Assembly (NCBI GenBank): GCA_002502605.1
Contig: DAPR01000042.1
Coordinates: forward strand, 1 to 29,942
DNA from: Euryarchaeota archaeon UBA258
GTDB taxonomy: Archaea; Thermoplasmatota; Poseidoniia; Poseidoniales; Poseidoniaceae
DNA length: 29,942 nucleotides
Direction: 5' to 3'
Both the position numbers and the translations under genes were made by a program. Under the pieces are notes generated by a model. It had not been told where the DNA came from and did no database searches. It was given only the letters and a program-made list of their open reading frames with translations. This document shows, one piece after another, positions 17,301 through 23,769 of the stretch. Within the stretch, counting starts at the first letter, position 1. Every line of letters begins with the position of its first letter.

Positions 17301-20165
17301 ATGGTTGGTCATCACCGGCAAGTGAGGTTGCTCTTCGAGAATTTGAGCCGCGAACATGCTCAGTGCACGTTTTGGACCGACTTCAATGAAGACTCGAGCA
17401 CCGGCATCGTACATGCTTTGAATCTGTGAAGTCCATTCCACGGAGGAAGCCATTTGAAGGGCTAACTTGCTTAACACTGCCTCTTTTGAGGCATCTAAGT
17501 CTTCTGAATCTGAGGGATTCATTGGATAAAATGTGCCGTCTACATTGGCCGTAATTGGAATCTTTGGCCAACGAATTTCGAGGCTTTCCAAGAAGCGGCG
17601 AAGCGGTTCATTTGCTGGTGCGACAATCCGTGAATGGAAGGCATGAGAAGTGGCCAACGGCATGGACTGGAAGCCCTTTTCCTCGAACGCAGTCATCGCA
17701 GCTTTTACAGGCGCAGTCTCTCCTGCGATCACGGTCATTTTAGGCGAGTTTTTGTTGGCTGCGATCACGTAGCCATCGATGGAATTGATGATTGCTTCAA
17801 CTTCAGTATAGGGCGCACTTACGCTGGCCATGAGCCCTTTATCCTCAATCTCAACCGCACCCATTTCAGTTCCACGAGCTGCGGCTGCACGCAACGCTCC
17901 GTCCATGTCCAGAATACCTGCTGACATGAGGGCTGCATACTCACCAAGGGAATGACCAGCCACCATATCGGGGTGAAGCCCGTGATCGTTCAGCGCCCTC
18001 TCCAAAGCCAGGTCTGCAGTGAGCATTGCTGGTTGAGTGTACTCTGTTTGCTTCAGTTTGTGCTCTGCCTCTATTTGCTCCTCTTTCGAGAGGTTGGAAC
18101 GGAGAACAAAACTCGACAGCGTTTCCCCATCCAGAACATCGATCATCGTTTGGTCGGCTTGGGACCACACTTGTTGAACTGCGCTGTATCGTTGATGCAA
18201 ATCGTGAGTCATACCGACATACTGGCTGCCTTGGCCCGGGTACATGTGTGCGACTTTGGCGTTCTCGTGAAGTGGAGCATCGTTTGTGATGAGGACGCCT
18301 TGTGCCTGAAGGAAGCCCCACTTTTCTTCATCGTCCATCGCTTTGACAGCTAACGCACAGCGTTTCTCAAATTCGGCCCATGAAGTGGCTATGATGGCCA
18401 TTCGAAGCGGTGCCGATGCGTCAAAACTGGTTGACGCCTGTTGAAGGGTGTTGGAAAGGCGTATGCCCTTTGGATCTTCATCAAAAGTCGTCCCTTTGAA
18501 TGAAAGGTCCGACACCTTGGATTTCAGGCCCTTCAAGTCGTGAGAGGAAAGAAGCACCATGCCGCCTTCAATCGCCTTGAGTTGTTCGTGAGTCATGCTT
18601 GGCACTGCGGTCGAGTCAAGCACAGAGGGGGCGCTTGGGCCAGTGGAAGTTGGTTGTTCAATGGCTGCGTAGGCTGCCCATCGCTGCTCCCATTTTGCTG
18701 CAAGTTCACTGTGGTAAGCGGCCTCATAGCCTTCCAGTGCGACGTGAAAATTGGTGCCTCCGAATCCAAAGGCTGAGATTCCAGCCCGTCGTGGGTGGCC
18801 TTCTGGCTTTGGCCAATCCCGAGCCTCGGTTGGTACGAAAAACGGGATTTCACTCCATTCAACGGTTGGATTTGGCGTTTCAAACCCTGCCGAAGGAGGG
18901 ATGGTGTGATGGTGAAGAGCCATGACGCTCTTCATGATTCCAGCAATACCGGCTGCTGCTTTCAAGTGACCAATTTGAGATTTAATCGAACCAACTGCAA
19001 CATGGTCGCCATGAGGAAAGCCGTCCCATAGCAGGGAAAGCGTCGAGAGTTCTGTTGCGTCGCCAACCTTGGTCGAGGTCCCGTGCGCTTCCACCAATTC
19101 AACAGTACTGGCCTCATAGCCTGCTTGATTGTAAGCTCGTGCGATGGCTTGAACTTGCCCTCTTTGGCTTGGTGCGGTGATTCCTTTGCCTCGCCCGTCA
19201 GAAGAACCACCTATGCCACGAATGACCGCATGCACTTCATCACCGTCTGCAATGGCATCGCTCAAGCGCTTCAACAAGAGAACGCCTGCCCCTTCACCCA
19301 TGACGAACCCGTTGGCTCGAGCATCGAATGGAGTGGAATGGCTCGGAGAAAGGGCGCCTATGGCGCTGAATTTGGAAAAGGTTGCAGGGTCCATTGTGCG
19401 ATCTGTTGCACCAGCAAGCATGACATCGACCTGACGAGTTTGAAGCAAACGGCACGCATCCAGAACAGCGGCCATTGAGGATGCACAAGCAGCATCCATG
19501 GCATGATTTGGGCCCTGCAAATCCAAGAGATTTGCCACACGACCAGACACGACGTTGGCTAATTCCCCAGGCATTGTGTCTTCATCAATACGAGGCGTGC
19601 CTTCCAACAAGTCCTCCTTGAACGCCTCAATGTTCTGCACTGCTAAACCATGCTTTTTGGCCAATTGAGAAGTATGGTTCGACCACACACGGATGTTGGA
19701 GAGGTTTCGGTTTTCACCGCCCAATGCATTGGCAAAAACAACACCACAGCGCGAACGATCAATGTCCTTGGTTTCGCCATCATAACCAGCCTGTTCAATG
19801 GCATCTGCAGCGACTGAAACGGCCCATAGTTGGCACGGATCTATTTGCGGAAGGCTGCCAGGAGGTTGCCTCCATCGGCGCCAATCGAATTCAAAACCAT
19901 GAACAAGTGCACCGATTTTGGCGTATGTGAATCCCTCTTGGCTGTTTCCAGGCCCTCCTTCTCTGTAGAAATGGTCGACGGGACCTGGCCATCGACCCTC
20001 TTGAATTTCACGAATACTGACCTTGGAATCGATGATGTTCTGCCAAAACGCATCGATGCTTTTTGCGTCTGGCATCAAGGCAGCTAAACCAATCACCGCA
20101 ATGGGTTCGAAAGGGCCTTGATCAAGGCCCTCACAGGGTTTCCCATCAGCCGTCGTCATTGTCAT
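11346..20165 (-). CDS. giant iterative type I fatty acid / polyketide synthase
   Basis: A single 2939-residue polypeptide with the domains to build an acyl chain from malonyl units. KS1 (18-477) has Cys227 in DAACASS, His361 in EAHGTST and His400 in GHLKAAAG. AT (636-975) has Ser739 in GHSLGEY and His844 in HAFHS, the signature of malonyl-CoA specificity. A relic ACP lies near 1040-1105. KS2 (1155-1650) keeps Cys1364, His1512 and His1552. Three ACPs have Thr1760, Thr1879 and Thr1991 where Ser is expected. KR (2060-2620) has SGGGSG, Ser2499, Tyr2512 and Asn2516. DH (2640-2920) has His2654 in HAIEGVPYHP and Glu2848 where Asp is usual. No ER or thioesterase was seen. The architecture resembles PfaA-type PUFA synthases with a second KS fused in. 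The product is unknown. Confidence 0.93.
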   Translation of the reverse strand: MTMTTADGKPCEGLDQGPFEPIAVIGLAALMPDAKSIDAFWQNIIDSKVSIREIQEGRWPGPVDHFYREGGPGNSQEGFTYAKIGALVHGFEFDWRRWRQPPGSLPQIDPCQLWAVSVAADAIEQAGYDGETKDIDRSRCGVVFANALGGENRNLSNIRVWSNHTSQLAKKHGLAVQNIEAFKEDLLEGTPRIDEDTMPGELANVVSGRVANLLDLQGPNHAMDAACASSMAAVLDACRLLQTRQVDVMLAGATDRTMDPATFSKFSAIGALSPSHSTPFDARANGFVMGEGAGVLLLKRLSDAIADGDEVHAVIRGIGGSSDGRGKGITAPSQRGQVQAIARAYNQAGYEASTVELVEAHGTSTKVGDATELSTLSLLWDGFPHGDHVAVGSIKSQIGHLKAAAGIAGIMKSVMALHHHTIPPSAGFETPNPTVEWSEIPFFVPTEARDWPKPEGHPRRAGISAFGFGGTNFHVALEGYEAAYHSELAAKWEQRWAAYAAIEQPTSTGPSAPSVLDSTAVPSMTHEQLKAIEGGMVLLSSHDLKGLKSKVSDLSFKGTTFDEDPKGIRLSNTLQQASTSFDASAPLRMAIIATSWAEFEKRCALAVKAMDDEEKWGFLQAQGVLITNDAPLHENAKVAHMYPGQGSQYVGMTHDLHQRYSAVQQVWSQADQTMIDVLDGETLSSFVLRSNLSKEEQIEAEHKLKQTEYTQPAMLTADLALERALNDHGLHPDMVAGHSLGEYAALMSAGILDMDGALRAAAARGTEMGAVEIEDKGLMASVSAPYTEVEAIINSIDGYVIAANKNSPKMTVIAGETAPVKAAMTAFEEKGFQSMPLATSHAFHSRIVAPANEPLRRFLESLEIRWPKIPITANVDGTFYPMNPSDSEDLDASKEAVLSKLALQMASSVEWTSQIQSMYDAGARVFIEVGPKRALSMFAAQILEEQPHLPVMTNHPKQGGIASFLTALATMALAGRQVNWPSPTSEALTEAFRAGPIEAHKAISPSEDLRTRARPLPSANSSTASSEVRHIATVTSPLLDPEVAAQKAKAAYLGDRIAALCGYPAAFCNGMVNLRTGLGLSDAHITTLFQTISAEADIDSSVDVSTAETVADLARWVSSPPSSWSPRTSMTHRPSSPTQPSSTTSGHDPMSRRMSDPFVVTGVSLGLPGGESVFNEDTFERLVRGETCISEVTDEYKQRLLDKNLVRLIKGRDGSVNMDQATEFGDVPQLAGVKGAFDLAEEFGIDPKVILAWDITTQLGMAAGLLALRDAAIPLTPVEQIGKGGLRLIRNWQVPQHTRDRTGIVFASCFPGFQMALKHAKHNGDDGEGRFDRRYLFQTLAMGHSQFAQYSGIRGPNTIINLACASATAAFGVAEDWLNADRVDRVVIISADDVTGDDMWEWIGGGFAASGAAATHNVVEETALPFDRRRNGLILGMGAAAFVVERNSEAAERGVQPIAELLGATTANSAFHGTRLDVDHVAETVDNFVTSMERQWGIDRHEIAPDTVFFSHETYTPARGGSAQSEVRALRDTFTHSTDKLVIANTKGFTGHPMAVGIEDASMFHGMKTGRIPPIANHKETDPELGNLNLSTGGDYPNLKYGLRFAAGFGSQMALSLVRRWPVVGERIDGGKFLAWNRKLAGTEDVVLRLLDQKLVAYVDGDDHLHGGVQGEPWPITAPFEGKPSPAPAAAAPVSVAPTSAPTPTPTPAKPSPPPADVVSSAPQADVVSTVIDVVVTHTGYPADFVELDQDLEGELGIDTVKQAEIMADIREQFSLPIDEEFVLSDYPTLNHMIGYIERMSGGAVASSPPISPPAASPEPPKPPAPEPVAPILPAVAAVVVDDSHIQSIVVEVVVTHTGYPADFIELDQDLEGELGIDTVKQAEIMADIREQFGLPVDEEFVLSDYPTLNHMIAYIQRMQGGAAPAVVAAQPAPAMAPPEPTPVVSSPPQPLSSDEEVDTSLIEIVVKHTGYPADFIEMDQDLEGELGIDTVKQAEIMGDVREMFNLPLDEDFVLSDHPTLNHFTAYILRMKGGQLAESTQEAPTVVEPVAHHEAITPTPAVKSVPNRRWQIEVEAAPGVHSPLSLTGTAVVTDDGWGIAEAFCQRVETDGMNAIRIGFESNIRDMSVQHEGKRLVYRADPANPEHIAAVCAALADQNITALVHMSPLKLASATWAEDSYPSSQIALAAQGYFSLLQGLDAHFSTLESGVIASVTAMDGRHGNIGERFNAVQCAASGVTKSYAFEQLQMRCRALDVHPELILDPVQAAQLIHHDVFNLAGEVEVGLDRDERRWGLVAFAEDLVEDRQPLASDDTWLVSGGGSGVTASSIIAVSESSFNSGAHFALLGRSQLIEQTKAWVTWGEDALESERIALRERLANASENGKVTIVEWNKVWQKFTRSRDVYLTMASIESTGNSASYHAVDVTDLEGMRAVGASLKRPITGLIHGAGLEDSKLVADKEFNTFDQVVRVKVDGWQCMLAAGVASGAETPRLAVCFTSVAGRFGNGGQTDYAAANSVLDAEMARLTASGRCRAVAIGWTGWRDVGMATRGSIEAVFAAAGIATLSVDEGVNIFADEVLAGGKRRVIACGSLGTMDHFDAFRDAPLRLPAEMAGTIADPSRFPFVDKVLALEEGKSLTVQSTLSVADHPFLGDHAIEGVPYHPGVMALEMFAEAALLLRPSTCLAGFESVEFGLPVKLLKGAMTVRIHAEYERSEGDLSWISCRLVSDLTNSKGEVFGEREHHTARVRIVEKSEDLWPFLQSEVDALPDIGVPPKGELAEHPTFIYRRYFHGPRFQSHGGVLRGVGDASMPGADGIALMRHQLPATDQFAQESEGEAILLEALPMLIEAGFQNAGLVAMESEGFSSLPVGIEWSSMLRVPERDEALRLRSIQTAAEEAGVTVHDVVIVGDDDAPVLALKGLRLKGMAPVSSDDAFTLER
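14062..14300 (-). repeat. tandem ACP repeat 3 (Thr1991)
   Basis: This is the third copy of a carrier-protein domain inside the giant synthase, containing TGYPADF, LEGELGIDTVKQAEIM and LSDHPTLNH. The attachment position is Thr1991, codon ACA. It is the most diverged of the three copies (GDVREMF, FTAYI) and is joined to copy 2 by a Pro-, Ser- and Ala-rich linker. Confidence 0.9.
14399..14640 (-). repeat. tandem ACP repeat 2 (Thr1879)
   Basis: This is the second carrier-protein copy, nearly identical to copy 1 at the protein level through TGYPADF, GELGIDTVKQAEIMADIRE and LSDYPTLNHM. The attachment position is Thr1879, codon ACG. Synonymous differences from copy 1 are frequent, so the copies are not recent duplicates and the protein sequence appears to be under constraint. 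Confidence 0.9.
14755..14990 (-). repeat. tandem ACP repeat 1 (Thr1760)
   Basis: This is the first of the three ACP copies after KS2, following a Pro- and Ala-rich linker. GIDTVKQAEIM places Thr1760 (codon ACC) at the phosphopantetheine position. Its neighbours TGYPADF and LSDYPTLNHM are those of an ordinary four-helix carrier fold. Confidence 0.9.
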
Positions 20166-20166
20166 G

Positions 20167-20176
20167 CCCTCACCTC
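20167..20176 (-). promoter_or_regulatory. ribosome-binding site of the giant synthase
   Basis: GAGGTGAGGG on the minus strand overlaps the fabI stop codon (20175-20177) and ends 1 nt before the synthase ATG at 20165. It supports that start and translational coupling to fabI. Confidence 0.6.
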
Positions 20177-20969
20177 AATCGTTCATGATGCTCTGGGGGA
20201 CCATTGTAATCGAATAGCCACCGTCTACGTGGATGCACTGGCCGGTTACTCCGCTTGCCAATGGACTTGCCAGCCACAATGTTGCACCAGCAACATCGTC
20301 TTGGTTGACGTTTCGGCGGAGAGGTGCATTTGCTTCGACATGGTCTAAGATTTTGTCAAAGCCAGGTATCCCACCCGCAGCAATCGTTCTGATTGGCCCC
20401 GAGGAAATCGCATTGATTCTGTGACCCTCTGGCCCCAAATGACAAGCCAGTTCACGCGTCCAGCACTCCAATGCTGCTTTGGCCATCGACATGATGCCGT
20501 AATTCGGCACAAACCTCGTTGAAGCAGCATAGGTCAGGGTAATGGTGGAAGAACCGGGGTTAAGGTAGGGCAGGGCAAATTTGAGGCATCGTTGGAGCGA
20601 GTTGGCTGAAATGGTCATGGCCTTGTTGATGTCTTGGTCTTCAACGAATAAAATCGGTCGATCAAAGCAACTGCGTGGAGCAAAACCGATGGCGTGAATC
20701 AGAATGTCAGCCTTCACACCCGGATGTTCAGCAGCAAATGCATCAAAAAATTCCTTCGTTGTTGCGTCTTGCTCGACATCTAAGGGGTAGAACCCTCCAA
20801 TCTGGGGGAGTTTGTCCTTTAACTGGAAGACACGGCTCATAAATCGCTTCTGGAAACCAAGGTACAGCGTCACACCTGCAGCCGCTAATTGTTCACAAAT
20901 GGCCCAAGCGATTGAATCCTCACTGGCCACTCCAAAGACAAATGCGGTCTTACCTTGCAATTGTAGCAT
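20175..20969 (-). CDS. fabI: enoyl-[acyl-carrier-protein] reductase FabI
   Basis: This enzyme reduces trans-2-enoyl-ACP to acyl-ACP with NAD(P)H, the last step of each elongation cycle. The 264 residues match the family (E. coli has 262). GVASEDSIAWAIC (13-25) is the FabI dinucleotide loop. Tyr147, Tyr157 and Lys164 sit in LTYAAST and PNYGIMSMAKAALE, with the spacing of the E. coli catalytic residues. SGPIRTIAAGGI and VDGGYSITMV complete the pattern. ATG 20969 was chosen because GGTAGGTG lies just upstream and MLQLQGKTAFVFG is the expected N-terminus. It is the first gene of the operon with the ER-less giant synthase, 9 nt away, and presumably supplies its missing enoyl reduction. It looks bacterial in origin. 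Confidence 0.95.
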   Translation of the reverse strand: MLQLQGKTAFVFGVASEDSIAWAICEQLAAAGVTLYLGFQKRFMSRVFQLKDKLPQIGGFYPLDVEQDATTKEFFDAFAAEHPGVKADILIHAIGFAPRSCFDRPILFVEDQDINKAMTISANSLQRCLKFALPYLNPGSSTITLTYAASTRFVPNYGIMSMAKAALECWTRELACHLGPEGHRINAISSGPIRTIAAGGIPGFDKILDHVEANAPLRRNVNQDDVAGATLWLASPLASGVTGQCIHVDGGYSITMVPQSIMND

Positions 20970-20974
20970 AACAG

Positions 20975-20995
20975 CACCTACCCAATGGGTAGGTG
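20975..20995. promoter_or_regulatory. perfect 21-nt palindrome directly upstream of fabI
   Basis: Arms CACCTACCCA and TGGGTAGGTG flank a single central A at 20985. The site lies 5 to 25 nt before the fabI ATG and includes the likely ribosome-binding GGTAGGTG. It is a strong candidate for an operator bound by a dimeric repressor controlling the acyl-synthase operon. As RNA it could also pair and hide the ribosome-binding site. Confidence 0.5.
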
Positions 20996-21012
20996 TTGGC
21001 CAGCACACCTAA

Positions 21013-21020
21013 CCTATCAC
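21013..21020 (-). promoter_or_regulatory. candidate TATA-like element of the fabI operon
   Basis: The minus strand reads GTGATAGG, ending 44 nt before the fabI ATG. It lies just upstream of the palindrome, so a repressor there would sit near the transcription start. A second short palindrome, CGGTTAAACCG, lies at 21039-21049. Both were found by eye only. Confidence 0.25.
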
Positions 21021-21084
21021 TGTTCCCTCTGCAAAGACCGGTTAAACCGCTAATCTGCGACCCATTTTCAACCGCCGAGCAGAC

Positions 21085-22206
21085 CTACAATTCATCGAAT
21101 AAATTGTCAAATTCATCTGGTTGGGATGGGGCATCCAAGTTTGAAAAGAAATCATCAAACTCATCATCGAGTGCAGCAGAAGGCGTGGGTTCCTCGGGAA
21201 TTTCCAGCGGGGTAGGGATTTGAATTCCCGAATCTGCGGTTTTGGAAGAGCGTTTTGTTGCTTTTGCCAAGACAACGATCAACAACAGCATGAGGATCAC
21301 GGCACCACCTATTGCGCCATATTGAAGCAATTGATCCTTGTCAATTTCTTCTAAGTTCCCGCCGAGTGAATTGGATTGACCCGGTGCTACAACGTTGAGT
21401 TGAACGGTTATTTCGCTCGATGGTGCATCGCTGTCAACTGTGCTTTCTGCTTTGAAAATCACTGGAAGGCGAATGTCTTCGGTCAATTCAGAAGGAGAGC
21501 GGACGGTTAAGGTTCTGAGGCTGGACGTCCCTTGGTAGGCAACATCTTCAGACACGAAGGTGCCCCCGGGGAATGAAAACCCTGCAGCAGAAAGATCGGC
21601 TTCATTGGCGATGCTGACTCGAATATCGTCAGCGTCGTTGCCTTTGTTGGTGAATTGGAAGGTAAATTCAACCTCTTCTGAGATTGAAAGTTCACGGGTA
21701 GTTTTGTCCGACATGAGCAACTCGACCATGCCGTAGGAAGCGATTGAAAAATCCCCCAAATACGAGGTGTTGGCCACCCATGGCCCGTCTGGCAACTGCC
21801 CGTATGGAAGGTTATTCCATGAGGTGACCTTTGCTTCAATCTCGAAATCATAAGTGAGAGAGGCAGGCAGTCTTGTTTGACCGCTGAAAACGATGTTGAA
21901 ACTCTCTTCATCGCCAGCAGCGAGGGTGAATTCATCCTCGCTAAGGGTCATTTCAACATTGATACCGTCCCATTCTACTTTGTTCACCTCAACCACTTCA
22001 CTGGCAGAAGTAGGGTTGGTGACTGTGCATTGGAGAACGGCATCTTCGTATGAATTTGGATGAACATCCATCACTGGATCTGGTCCGCAATCCAATTCAA
22101 CAGCCGGCAAAGGTGAGCCTTGGGCTGAGGCTGGTGACGCGAGTGCTGGAAGCACGAACAAAGCGAGCACCAGCAACGCTGTGAAGCCTCTTCGCGAGTG
22201 TTCCAT
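21085..22206 (-). CDS. secreted membrane-anchored protein, CARDB/NEW3-like domains
   Basis: The 373 residues form an exported, C-terminally anchored protein of unknown function. The N-terminus is a classic signal peptide (SRRGFTALLVLALFVLPAL, then ASA before Gln29). The extracellular part (about 30-285) is beta-rich, with two segments that resemble adhesion-type domains: LQCTVTNPTSASEVVEV and VEFTFQFTNKGNDADDIRV. A transmembrane helix follows at about 290-312 (GAIGGAVILMLLLIVVLA) and then a basic stop-transfer (KATKRSSK). The cytoplasmic tail is acidic and has two related motifs, DDEFDDFFSNL and DEFDNLFDEL. It lies upstream of the fabI operon on the same strand with a 115-nt gap, so co-regulation is unlikely but not excluded. 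Confidence 0.7.
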   Translation of the reverse strand: MEHSRRGFTALLVLALFVLPALASPASAQGSPLPAVELDCGPDPVMDVHPNSYEDAVLQCTVTNPTSASEVVEVNKVEWDGINVEMTLSEDEFTLAAGDEESFNIVFSGQTRLPASLTYDFEIEAKVTSWNNLPYGQLPDGPWVANTSYLGDFSIASYGMVELLMSDKTTRELSISEEVEFTFQFTNKGNDADDIRVSIANEADLSAAGFSFPGGTFVSEDVAYQGTSSLRTLTVRSPSELTEDIRLPVIFKAESTVDSDAPSSEITVQLNVVAPGQSNSLGGNLEEIDKDQLLQYGAIGGAVILMLLLIVVLAKATKRSSKTADSGIQIPTPLEIPEEPTPSAALDDEFDDFFSNLDAPSQPDEFDNLFDEL

Positions 22207-22283
22207 GAGCCAAGGCTAAAGGCGCTATCTCATCAATGTGATGGCGGATGGTTCCTATGATGAGGGCTCTTTGCACCCAAGAT

Positions 22284-23168
22284 TCATTCTGAAGGACCAT
22301 AGAGAAAATCTGGCAGATCCTGATGAGCTTTCCACAAGAAGGCTTCATCGAGACCACCATCGAGCAATTGTTGAGTTCGCTTTGGAACTGTTTTGGGACC
22401 AAGCACTGCTCCTGGCCTGCGCACGTCATCCATGTAATCCGTTTCCAGCAGGAATCCATGGGTCGAGGATTCGGCAGTCGCAAGCACTTCTTCAATGGCT
22501 CCTTTGCCGATTAAAACACTAGGAGTGAGGCCTTGGGTGACATCACCAGAAACGGTGGGTGGCGCGTAATGACGAACAAGACGTTGTTTGTCAAGACCAA
22601 CGCGCTCAGCCATTGCAGCAAGGTCGCCATACGTCGATTCTAATTCCCCCTCAACATGCAATTGAAGGGTCACACCTTCCTTGTGAGCAAGGCTCATCGT
22701 TTCTTCTAACAATTGATTTGATAGGCCCCAAACGCGGTCGCTGACCGGCCAATGCGGCCTTCCAACTTCCCCGATTGCGTGGGCTTTTCCTTCATGGACC
22801 AGTTCCAACGCTGCATCGATGCTGTCCCGATAATTTTCCATTGCTCGCTCTGCCCCATGCTCTCCATCTTCTTGCAACCAGGCCTCAAATTGGTGAGCAA
22901 AAGCCGCTGGATGAGGGCCTAAAACCACTCGGACACCGAGATCGTGTTCTTTTCGGACTTCCTCTGCCATCCGAACCGTATCCTGATAGGTGGTAAGGTG
23001 GCCTTTTCTTGTGGTTGGGGGTGAGGAGAAATCCGGGCAATGAACAAGGATCAAATCAGTGCCGCCAACCCGCTTGAATTCTCCCGCTGCTTGAAGAAAC
23101 AAGCCATTTCGATTCAAATGGAAGTGATTGTCCACAATGGGACCATTCCACTTTACCTCAGCAGCCAT
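22284..23168 (-). CDS. TatD-like metal-dependent hydrolase, TIM barrel
   Basis: This is a 294-residue cytoplasmic amidohydrolase-superfamily protein. The metal ligands expected of TatD-type enzymes are visible in order: DNHFH (Asp13, His15, His17), IGEVGRPHW (Glu), LQLHVEG (His), VRHYAPP (His) and LLETDYMDD (Asp). It resembles the archaeal predicted TIM-barrel hydrolases rather than bacterial TatD nuclease itself. The substrate is unknown; DNA and small phosphoesters are possibilities known for relatives. ATG 23168 begins the recognisable fold. It lies 59 nt after the TBP-like gene on the same strand and 77 nt before the secreted protein gene. Confidence 0.78.
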   Translation of the reverse strand: MAAEVKWNGPIVDNHFHLNRNGLFLQAAGEFKRVGGTDLILVHCPDFSSPPTTRKGHLTTYQDTVRMAEEVRKEHDLGVRVVLGPHPAAFAHQFEAWLQEDGEHGAERAMENYRDSIDAALELVHEGKAHAIGEVGRPHWPVSDRVWGLSNQLLEETMSLAHKEGVTLQLHVEGELESTYGDLAAMAERVGLDKQRLVRHYAPPTVSGDVTQGLTPSVLIGKGAIEEVLATAESSTHGFLLETDYMDDVRRPGAVLGPKTVPKRTQQLLDGGLDEAFLWKAHQDLPDFLYGPSE

Positions 23169-23227
23169 GTATGAACCTCATGCTTGTGATGGAGGCTTGA
23201 CCTTTCAACGCATGGGCTAAAACCCAA

Positions 23228-23767
23228 TCAAATGCGTTCAACCAAGAGGTTTCGCTCATTGAATCGGCCTTTCCAATACACTGCAGCCATTGCCACCATG
23301 TTGCGATGGCGAGCGTCAGTTGCAACGCAGCGACCATTCGGCCACATGTGAAGCGTGAGGTTGTGGCGCGTGTCATCGACAATCGTGCAGCCGAGGCGTT
23401 CGTCAAAGTGAGCAGTCCCTGCTCCAAAATCCCCAACCACGCTTTCGACGAGGAGGGCTTGACCAAATTCAAAGGAGGCCACAACCGGGCCGAGTTCTGT
23501 TTCCAATCCCGAATCGTTCAATCCGAGGCGCAGCATCAATTCCTTTGCTGCGGCACGAGCCGCTTCGACTCGGTGAGTTCCGTGAACGACAATTCGCCCG
23601 GCTTGGTCGATGACAAGCGTTGCACGTGGGCGATCGAGGACTTTGATGACGACGCCACCGGTCTGTTGACCTCCAAGTTGAGCGACGACTGACGCCTGAT
23701 CAACAGGGCTTGGCGGTACGAATCGAACAAGTTGGTTCTCAATTCGAACTTCGATTGCGCTCGCCAT
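23228..23767 (-). CDS. divergent TATA-box-binding-protein-like protein
   Basis: The 179 residues, the usual length of archaeal TBP, form two recognisable half-repeats. Repeat 1 contains RPRATLVIDQAGRIVVHG followed by the helix VEAARAAAKEL, matching TBP PK.ALLIF.SGK.V.TG and its helix. Repeat 2 contains LGPVVASFEFGQ, matching the IVAS.D.G strand, and NGRCVATDARHRNMVAMAA. The four Phe residues that intercalate into the TATA minor groove in canonical TBP are absent here: by eye alignment the positions hold Thr or Gly, Asp, Arg, and Trp. It may be a specialised paralog or may no longer bend DNA. ATG 23767 is preferred over GTG 23773 because GGAGGAGGAG lies 5 nt upstream. It follows the preceding gene by 2 nt. 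Confidence 0.65.
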   Translation of the reverse strand: MASAIEVRIENQLVRFVPPSPVDQASVVAQLGGQQTGGVVIKVLDRPRATLVIDQAGRIVVHGTHRVEAARAAAKELMLRLGLNDSGLETELGPVVASFEFGQALLVESVVGDFGAGTAHFDERLGCTIVDDTRHNLTLHMWPNGRCVATDARHRNMVAMAAVYWKGRFNERNLLVERI

Positions 23768-23769
23768 GG

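Noticed and set aside
20970..21084. Rho-independent-style terminator after the secreted protein gene
   Set aside because: The palindrome there has a one-base centre and no following T run, and it sits at the start of fabI, so an operator is the better reading.
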